From Deltaproteobacteria bacterium (GTDB lineage Bacteria > Myxococcota > Myxococcia > Myxococcales > Myxococcaceae): a stretch of DNA of 6,309 bases. Location of the stretch: positions 1 to 6,309 of the forward strand of contig VGRA01000161.1 in NCBI GenBank assembly GCA_016875515.1, given 5' to 3'. Shown here piece by piece: positions 1 through 6,309 of this stretch; position 1 is the stretch's first letter; the number at the start of each line of letters is the position of its first letter. The position numbers and the translations under genes are program-made. The notes under the pieces are model-generated. The model was not told where the DNA came from. It ran no database searches and worked only from the letters and a program-made list of their open reading frames with translations.

Positions 1-429
1 AAGGCGGCAGGGCCCGCGGCGGCGACGGGGGTGAAGCCCGCGCTGCTGGCGAAGATGGAGGCGGCGGCCATGGAGCCGAAGCCCCCCGAGCCGCCGAAGC
101 CGGAGGCGGCGCCGGTGGCCCCGCCACAGCCAAAGCCCGAGCCGGTGAAGGTGGCCGAGGCGCCGAAGCCCGTGGCCGCAGCCGCCGCGAAGGAGGAGTC
201 CATCCCCGAGGGGACGGGCACCCTGCGCGTGGGGTCGGATCCGCCGGGGCTCAAGGTGACGGTGGCCGGCAACGAGGGCGAGACGCCCATGCAGGTGAAA
301 CTTGCCTCCGGGCGCTACACGGTGGAGTTCGCCTCCGCGGACGGCGTGCGCGGCGAGTGCCGCGTGAAGGTGCTGCCGGACCAGACGGCGAAGCTGAAGT
401 TCTCCGCGGACGGCAAGCGCTGCGAGTAG
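1..429 (+). CDS. C-terminal part of a PEGA-domain protein, possibly a Ser/Thr kinase tail (5' truncated)
   Basis: The reading frame is already open at base 1 and ends at TAG 427-429, so the gene begins outside the window. A GTG at 31 lies inside a low-complexity stretch and is unlikely to be the true start. The visible 142 residues fall in two parts. The first, to about nt 205, is rich in Pro, Ala, Lys and Glu and looks like a flexible linker. The second, about nt 214-420, is a PEGA-like beta domain: it opens with GTLRVGSDPPG, has a TP followed by a SGRYTVEF hairpin, and ends with a VLPDQTAKLKF strand. Two cysteines (codons 358-360 and 421-423) could form a disulfide if the domain is outside the cytoplasm. 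In myxobacteria such domains often end Hanks-type kinases or envelope TPR proteins. Which of these this is cannot be seen here. The gene converges on the TPR gene at 445-1242. Confidence 0.8.
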   Translation, partial: KAAGPAAATGVKPALLAKMEAAAMEPKPPEPPKPEAAPVAPPQPKPEPVKVAEAPKPVAAAAAKEESIPEGTGTLRVGSDPPGLKVTVAGNEGETPMQVKLASGRYTVEFASADGVRGECRVKVLPDQTAKLKFSADGKRCE

Positions 430-437
430 GGAGGCAG

Positions 438-455
438 CGGCGCTCTACTGCGCCG
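438..455. terminator. Short GC hairpin between convergent genes, possible bidirectional terminator
   Basis: CGGCGC at 438-443 pairs perfectly with GCGCCG at 450-455 around a six-base loop. The loop contains the minus-strand stop codon (445-447). The stem sits just after the stop of the upstream plus-strand gene and at the end of the minus-strand gene, which is where a shared terminator would lie. It is only 6 bp long and has no T-run on either side. Such stems also arise by chance at this GC content, so the assignment is weak. Confidence 0.25.
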
Positions 456-1242
456 ACACCACGAAGAACACCGCCGCCGCGGCCACCAGCGCCGCGCCGG
501 CCCCGCCCCACACCCACGGGTTGGCGTACCAGGGGTTGAGTCCCACCACCGTCACTTGCAGCGGGGACAGGGGCGTGGCCGCGCGGGACAGCGTGTTGCC
601 GGACGCGTCCAGCGACTCCACATAGTACCAGGCGTTGAAGCTGTCTGCCCCCTTGGGGGCCGGCACCACGCCGGCGCAGCTGCCGCCCTGGCACGTCATG
701 GGGGACTCGAAGTACGGCCCGGACGCGGACAGCGCGTGGCGCAGCACCACGCGGTGGGTCCGCTTGCCGGGGTCTGCCAGCGCCACGCGCACCAGCGACG
801 GGGCGTCCTTGTCCCCGCGCGGCAGCACGTCCAGCCGCACCCGCTGGGCCACCAGCGCCTTCGTGGCGGCGAGGAAGTCCACCTGTTTCTGCGGCGCCCC
901 CGCCGGCACCTCCAGCTCCGGCAACAGCTCCAGCGCCTCCAGCGCGCGCTGGCGCCCCGTCACCGCGTCCCCGAGCAGCGTGTGCAAGAAGCCCAGCTCG
1001 AACAGCACCGTGGCGCGGTCCTTCACCGGCTGGTCCGGGTCTGCCAGCCAGCGCTGGTACTCCACCACCGCCTCCTCGTACCGGAGGTCTGCCACCAGCT
1101 TTCGCGCTTCGTCCGCGGGGCCTGCCGGGGCCTTCCGCTCCACCTTGTCCGTTCTTGCAACCAGCGGGACGTCCAGAAGCCGGCGCGGGGCGTCCGCGGC
1201 CGCGTTCGACAGCGCCAGCGAGGAGACGAGTGACAGCACCAT
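445..1242 (-). CDS. Exported TPR-like protein with C-terminal membrane segment, downstream of mreB
   Basis: This 265-residue protein belongs to no family I can name. Residues 1-18 form a short hydrophobic leader ending in AAADA, compatible with Sec export, although it lacks the usual basic N-terminus. Residues about 44-110 are helical and TPR-like (EARKLVADLRYEEAVVEYQR, then FELGFLHTLLGD). Residues about 133-235 look like a beta-rich domain and include a CQGGSC pair (C184, C189) that could form a disulfide. Residues 244-263 are a hydrophobic membrane segment, leaving only SAQ after it. The start is well supported: GAGGGGG lies six bases before the ATG, and no other start codon occurs between it and the in-frame mreB stop nine codons upstream. 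The 24-bp gap suggests co-transcription with mreB. A scaffold role at the inner membrane, with its bulk in the periplasm, is inference. Confidence 0.85.
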   Translation of the reverse strand: MVLSLVSSLALSNAAADAPRRLLDVPLVARTDKVERKAPAGPADEARKLVADLRYEEAVVEYQRWLADPDQPVKDRATVLFELGFLHTLLGDAVTGRQRALEALELLPELEVPAGAPQKQVDFLAATKALVAQRVRLDVLPRGDKDAPSLVRVALADPGKRTHRVVLRHALSASGPYFESPMTCQGGSCAGVVPAPKGADSFNAWYYVESLDASGNTLSRAATPLSPLQVTVVGLNPWYANPWVWGGAGAALVAAAAVFFVVSAQ

Positions 1243-1247
1243 GGGAT

Positions 1248-1254
1248 TCCCCCT
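1248..1254 (-). promoter_or_regulatory. Strong ribosome binding site for the TPR gene
   Basis: On the minus strand, purine-rich GAGGGGG lies six bases before the ATG at 1242-1240. It fixes the start of the downstream TPR gene and contrasts with mreB, which has no recognisable Shine-Dalgarno sequence. Confidence 0.65.
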
Positions 1255-1266
1255 CGAGTGTGGGCC

Positions 1267-3077
<1,811 letters not shown>

Positions 3078-3149
3078 GGCGGCACGGGTTAGCCTGCGCG
3101 AAGGTGGCGCGGCAAGGGGCAACAACGTAGGGTGCGCGCGTTTGACGTG
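3078..3149. promoter_or_regulatory. Divergent intergenic region between glycosyltransferase and kinase genes
   Basis: These 72 bases separate two divergent genes and must hold both of their promoters if neither is transcribed from farther away. I see no convincing -35/-10 pair. On the minus strand, TTGCCG and a TAAC-containing hexamer 18 bases later form a weak match that would place transcription almost at the GTG, leaving a very short or absent leader. On the plus strand, GTAGGGTG (3127-3134) is the only purine run before the kinase start and lies rather far from it. The precise elements are unresolved. Confidence 0.4.
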
Positions 3150-5348
3150 ATGTCCACGGACCTTCCCACCCGCTGCCCCGCCTGCAAGGAGCCCCTTGAG
3201 GGTACCCGTGCCCAGGCCTGCCCAGCGTGCGGGGCCTCCGTGGCGGCCTCGGAGGCGCCGCTCCTCGGGGGACGCTACCGGCTGCTGGAGAAGCTGGCCG
3301 AGGGGGGCATGGGCACCGTCTACCGCGCCGAGCAGGTGCACATGGGCAAGGTGTGCGCCCTGAAGCTGCTCTCGCACGACGCGGCGGTGGACTCGGTGAC
3401 GCGCCGCCGCTTCCTGCAGGAGGCGCGCGTGGTGTCCGGGCTGCACTCGCCCCACACCGTGCAGGTGTTCGACTGCGGCGAGACCCCGGACGGCGGCTTT
3501 TACCTGGCCATGGAGTACCTGGAGGGGCAGGACCTCTACCAGGTGCTGCAGGCGCAGGGGCCGCTGTCCGAGGCGCAGGTGGTGGCGGTGGGCATCCAGG
3601 TGCTGCGCTCGCTGGAGGAGGCCCACGCCCGGGGCATCATCCACCGGGACATCAAGCCGGCCAACGTGATGTGGGTGACGCGCCCGGAGGCGCCCCCCTC
3701 CGCCAAGGTGCTGGACTTCGGCATTGCCAAGCTGGCCGAGTCCGAGTCCCGCAAGCGCCTGACCGCCGTCTCCGAGTTCGTGGGGACCCCCACGTACATG
3801 GCCCCCGAGCAGGCGCGCGGGGAGACGCTGGACGCGCGTACGGACCTCTACTCGCTGGGGGCCTCCCTCTTCGAGTTGGTGACCGGCGTGCCGCCGTTCG
3901 ACGCCCCCACCGCCGTGGGGGTGCTGACCAAGCACCTGAACGAACCGCCGCCCCCGTTTGAAAAGGTGGCCCCCGGGCGCGCCCTCTCGCGCTCGCTGGA
4001 GGCGGTGCTGCACCGCGCGCTCGCCAAGTCCCCCGCGGACCGCTTCCCCTCTGCCGCCGGCATGCGGGAGGCCCTCGCCTCGGTAGTGCCCGCCGGCGCG
4101 GACCGCCCCACCCCCGCCCCCTCCGCCTCCCTGCCCGCCGCCGCCCCGCGCCGCCCCTCCACCGCGCAGGGGGACCTGGCCGGGCTGGACGCCGCCAGCC
4201 GCGAGGACTTCGACGCCTTCGAGCGCTCGCTGCAGCGCCGCCGCTGGGTGGCCCCGCTGGTGCTGCTCGGGAGCCTCGGGCTGGTCGGGGTGGGCGTGGC
4301 CGCGCTCGCCCGCCACTCGGGCGGAGGGGCGGAGGAGGCCGTGCCGGCCGTGGCCCCGGGGCTGGACCTCACCGAGGTGGAGCCCAACGACACCCCGGAC
4401 AAGGCCACCCGGCTGGCCCCGGGCGGGACCGCCCGCGGCGCCATGGGGCCCGCCCGCTCCAAGGATGCCCCGGACGTGGACCTCTACCGGCTGGAGGGGG
4501 ACGGCGGCGCGGTGACGGTGGAGCTCACCGGGGTGCCGGACCTCAACCTGGTGCTGGACGTGTCCCTGCCCGGCGAGGAAGGGGTGGCCCGGCGGCTCGT
4601 CATGCTGGATGACGCCCCGGCGGGGGCGGGGGAGCGGGTGGAGGGGCTGGTGCTGCCGCCGGGGACCGCCTTCCTCCGGGTGCAGGAGCGCGCCTGGCAC
4701 GGCGAGCCCGCCCGCCCGGCCCGCGAGCAGAGCCGTACCCCGTACACCCTCACCGTGCGCCCGGTGGAGGAGACCGCTTTCGCCCGCGAGGTGGAGCCCA
4801 ACGACGAGCCGGGGGCGGCCACCGCGCTGGACGCCTCGCGCCCCACCGAGGGCGTCACCGGGCCGTTCATTCCGGCAGACCTGCAGGGGCCGGACACCCG
4901 CTTCTCCACCGTGGACGTGTTCTCCCTCCCGCTGGACCGGCCCCGCGCGCTGCTGGTGGTACCACCTGCCCAGGGGGCGCTGTTGGCGGTGGACCTGTCG
5001 GACCCGGACGTCCTTCAGCAGCGGCCCGGCCGCCTGCCGCCGGGGCAGTTGCTGGAGCAGCGCCCGGCCCGCCTGCGTCCCCCCGCGGGGAAGGCGCGTT
5101 TCCTGGTGCGCCTGCAGCCCGCCCACGCGCGCACTCCCGCCGGCGCCCGCTACCGGCTGGTCCCCGTCACCCCGGAGCCGGAGGGGGCGGGGCCGGCACA
5201 CGCCGTGGCCGAGGCGCTGGTGAAGGAGGGCAGGGCGCAGGAGGCCTCCGAGCTGCTGCTCCTGGCCGCCCAGGCTTTCCGCCAGGCCCCCTGGCACAAG
5301 GCCACCGTGCAGGCGGCGCAGAAGGTGGTCGCGGCCACCCGCCGGTGA
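3150..5348 (+). CDS. Transmembrane Hanks-type Ser/Thr protein kinase with zinc ribbon and tandem PPC-like domains
   Basis: This 732-residue sensor kinase would phosphorylate cytoplasmic Ser/Thr targets in response to something outside the membrane. Domains in order: a zinc ribbon with CPAC at 9-12 and 24-27; a kinase domain at about 43-310 with glycine loop LAEGGMGTV (49-57), ATP lysine K72, catalytic HRDIKPAN (165-172), DFG (189-191), activation-loop T205, S208, T213 and T215, and APE (218-220); a Pro/Ala-rich linker; one membrane helix at about 367-388; two PPC-like beta domains (about 405-540 and 545-680), each opening with a VEPND motif (410-414 and 548-552); and a helical, TPR-like tail (about 683-732). 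All residues needed for activity are present; the first glycine of the loop is Ala, a mild change. The ATG at 3150 is preferred; GTG codons at 3132 and 3147 are in frame. PPC-like domains are better known from secreted proteases. Confidence 0.93.
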   Translation: MSTDLPTRCPACKEPLEGTRAQACPACGASVAASEAPLLGGRYRLLEKLAEGGMGTVYRAEQVHMGKVCALKLLSHDAAVDSVTRRRFLQEARVVSGLHSPHTVQVFDCGETPDGGFYLAMEYLEGQDLYQVLQAQGPLSEAQVVAVGIQVLRSLEEAHARGIIHRDIKPANVMWVTRPEAPPSAKVLDFGIAKLAESESRKRLTAVSEFVGTPTYMAPEQARGETLDARTDLYSLGASLFELVTGVPPFDAPTAVGVLTKHLNEPPPPFEKVAPGRALSRSLEAVLHRALAKSPADRFPSAAGMREALASVVPAGADRPTPAPSASLPAAAPRRPSTAQGDLAGLDAASREDFDAFERSLQRRRWVAPLVLLGSLGLVGVGVAALARHSGGGAEEAVPAVAPGLDLTEVEPNDTPDKATRLAPGGTARGAMGPARSKDAPDVDLYRLEGDGGAVTVELTGVPDLNLVLDVSLPGEEGVARRLVMLDDAPAGAGERVEGLVLPPGTAFLRVQERAWHGEPARPAREQSRTPYTLTVRPVEETAFAREVEPNDEPGAATALDASRPTEGVTGPFIPADLQGPDTRFSTVDVFSLPLDRPRALLVVPPAQGALLAVDLSDPDVLQQRPGRLPPGQLLEQRPARLRPPAGKARFLVRLQPAHARTPAGARYRLVPVTPEPEGAGPAHAVAEALVKEGRAQEASELLLLAAQAFRQAPWHKATVQAAQKVVAATRR
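4374..5190 (+). other. Tandem PPC-like extracytoplasmic domains within the kinase
   Basis: Two consecutive segments of the kinase start with nearly the same motif: EVEPNDTPDKAT, then EVEPNDEPGAAT about 138 residues later. Each is followed by a GP, a DVD-type aspartate pattern before a strand (VDLYRL in the first, VDVFSLPL in the second), and a late beta strand (PYTLTVRPV; ARYRLVPV). This is the pattern of bacterial pre-peptidase C-terminal (PPC) domains. They lie after the membrane helix and should face the periplasm. The assignment rests on motif recognition, not on a profile search. Confidence 0.65.
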
Positions 5349-5385
5349 TCGTCGCGCCGGTGAGACACGCCCCCCGGACGGGACG

Positions 5386-5415
5386 TTGAAATCGGGTCTG
5401 TCCCAAGGGTACTCG
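5386..5415 (+). promoter_or_regulatory. Candidate promoter for the second TPR gene
   Basis: TTGAAA (5386-5391) matches five of six bases of the -35 consensus and stands out in this GC-rich window. After an 18-base spacer comes TACTCG (5410-5415), a poor -10. Transcription would start near 5422, leaving a leader of about 30 bases before the ATG at 5451. A 12-bp palindrome, CGGGCCGGCCCG (5414-5425), overlaps the expected start point. The 102-bp gap from the kinase stop is longer than other spacings here, so independent transcription is plausible. Confidence 0.3.
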
Positions 5416-5450
5416 GGCCGGCCCGCGCCACCTCCGGCCGGGTCCTCGCC

Positions 5451-6309
5451 ATGATCGCCCTGACCCTCGCGCTCACGCTGTCTGCCACGCCCGCCCCGGC
5501 GCTGGCCCCCGAGGCGGCCGAGCGCTTCAAGGCGCTGTTCACGGAAGGGGAGGAGCTGTTCGGCCGGGGGGACGCGGCCGGGGCGGCGCGGGCCTTCCGC
5601 GAGGCGGACCGCATCCGGCAGACCCCCGAGGTGGCCTGGGACCTGGCCCGCTGCCACGAGAAGCTCCGCGAGCCGGCCCTGGTGGCCTACTACTACCGGC
5701 AGTACCTCCGCCGGGCGCCGAAGGCGCAGGACGCGCTGGAGGTGGCGGAGACGCTCGGCAACCTGCTCGAGCAGGCCGAGGCGGACGGCCAGGGGCTGCT
5801 GGAGCTGGAGGGCACGGAGCCGGGCTCGGTGGAGCTGGAGGCCGGGCGGATGGCCGGCGGGCTGCCCCAGGCGGCCTTCCTCCCCCCGGGGGACTACGCC
5901 GGGCAGGTGCGCTTCTCCACCGGGACGCAGACCTTCATCGCCTCGCTGCTGACGGGGAAGGTGACCACGCTGAACCTGGCCCCCCCGGCCGCCAACGTGG
6001 CGGCCCCGGCCGGCTGGGCCCCCAGCGCGGACCTGGCCCGGGTGCAGGAGCGGGGCGCCTCCCATCGCACCCGCCGCCTGGTCCACGACGCCTCGCTCGT
6101 GGGGCTGGGCCTGGGGGCGGTGGGGCTGGCGGTGGGTGGCACCTTCGGGGTGCTGTCCCAGGTGGACCGCCAGGCGCTCGCCAACGGCCCCGGCGTCCTC
6201 ACGGTGACGGAGGGCCGGGCGCTCGCGGCACAGGCCGCGGACCGCGGCATGCTGGCCAGCGTGCTGCTGGTGGCCAGCGGCGCCGTGACGGCGGCGGGGG
6301 CGGCCACCT
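5451..6309 (+). CDS. Exported TPR protein with C-terminal membrane segments (3' truncated)
   Basis: The frame opens at the ATG at 5451 and is still open at the last base, giving 286 complete codons. Residues 1-20 form a hydrophobic leader with a likely cleavage near ATPAPALA. Residues about 22-100 are TPR-like helices (LFTEGEELFGRGDAAGAARA, then VAWDLARCHEKL and ALVAYYYRQYLRRAP). Residues about 115-178 look like a small PEGA-like beta domain (GSVELEAG, then LPPGDYAGQVRF). Hydrophobic segments follow at about 213-234 and from about 268 to the end, separated by an Ala-rich stretch. This order (signal, TPR, beta domain, paired membrane segments) is one I associate with many uncharacterised myxobacterial envelope proteins. 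No strong ribosome site is visible; a weak GGGT lies about 8-11 bases upstream. It may act with the upstream kinase, but only proximity suggests that. Confidence 0.87.
   Translation, partial: MIALTLALTLSATPAPALAPEAAERFKALFTEGEELFGRGDAAGAARAFREADRIRQTPEVAWDLARCHEKLREPALVAYYYRQYLRRAPKAQDALEVAETLGNLLEQAEADGQGLLELEGTEPGSVELEAGRMAGGLPQAAFLPPGDYAGQVRFSTGTQTFIASLLTGKVTTLNLAPPAANVAAPAGWAPSADLARVQERGASHRTRRLVHDASLVGLGLGAVGLAVGGTFGVLSQVDRQALANGPGVLTVTEGRALAAQAADRGMLASVLLVASGAVTAAGAAT

Noticed and set aside
61..205. Tandem repeat DNA in the Pro/Ala/Lys linker
   Set aside because: The codons are compositionally repetitive (PKPEP-like) but no unit repeats with a fixed period, so it is a low-complexity linker, not a repeat array.
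3227..3961. Alternative plus-strand frame inside the kinase gene
   Set aside because: It gives Gly/Arg/Ala-rich low-complexity protein, while the overlapping frame holds all the kinase motifs in order.
5349..5385. Intrinsic terminator after the kinase stop
   Set aside because: I found only scattered CCGG matches, no stable stem with a loop of reasonable size, and no T-run.
3078..6086. A minus-strand frame that stays open for about 1,000 codons upstream of the glycosyltransferase, across the kinase and second TPR genes
   Set aside because: It is codon-aligned with the plus-strand genes, so it could only be closed by TTA, CTA or TCA codons in them. These are avoided in GC-rich genes. The translated product is low-complexity Arg/Gly/His-rich sequence with no recognisable domain, while the opposite strand encodes clear kinase motifs.

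Overview
The window is very GC-rich, and its coding sequence has strong third-position G/C bias. It encodes Hanks-type Ser/Thr kinase machinery with an N-terminal zinc ribbon, PEGA and PPC-type extracytoplasmic domains, and membrane-anchored TPR proteins alongside MreB. This mix points to a myxobacterium, probably of the Myxococcus/Corallococcus/Archangium type. That placement is inferred from domain content and composition; no search was run.

Layout. Positions 1-429 (+) hold the 3' end of a gene with a Pro/Ala/Lys-rich linker and a terminal PEGA-like domain, probably the tail of a sensor kinase or other envelope protein. It converges, across 15 bp, on a three-gene minus-strand run read from right to left: a family 2 glycosyltransferase of the dolichyl-phosphate-mannose-synthase-like type (3077 down to 2355), mreB (2301 down to 1267), and an exported TPR-like protein with a C-terminal membrane segment (1242 down to 445). 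The gaps are 53 and 24 bp, so this is probably one operon, with a possible extra promoter just before mreB. No mreC or mreD gene is adjacent.

A divergent kinase gene (3150-5348, +) starts 72 bp from the glycosyltransferase start. It encodes a zinc ribbon, a complete kinase domain, one transmembrane helix, two PPC-like domains marked by EVEPND motifs, and a helical tail. A second exported TPR protein (5451 to beyond the end, +) follows after a 102-bp gap containing a candidate promoter. Its stop codon lies outside the window.

Taken together, the region combines cell-shape and motility cytoskeleton (MreB), envelope glycan synthesis (glycosyltransferase) and transmembrane signalling (kinase, PEGA and TPR proteins). 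A functional link between the two strands is only an inference from proximity. The most unusual item is the kinase carrying tandem PPC-like extracytoplasmic domains. The least explained is the TPR/membrane protein that takes the place downstream of mreB where mreC is often found. I saw no RNA genes, insertion sequences, CRISPR arrays or long repeats.
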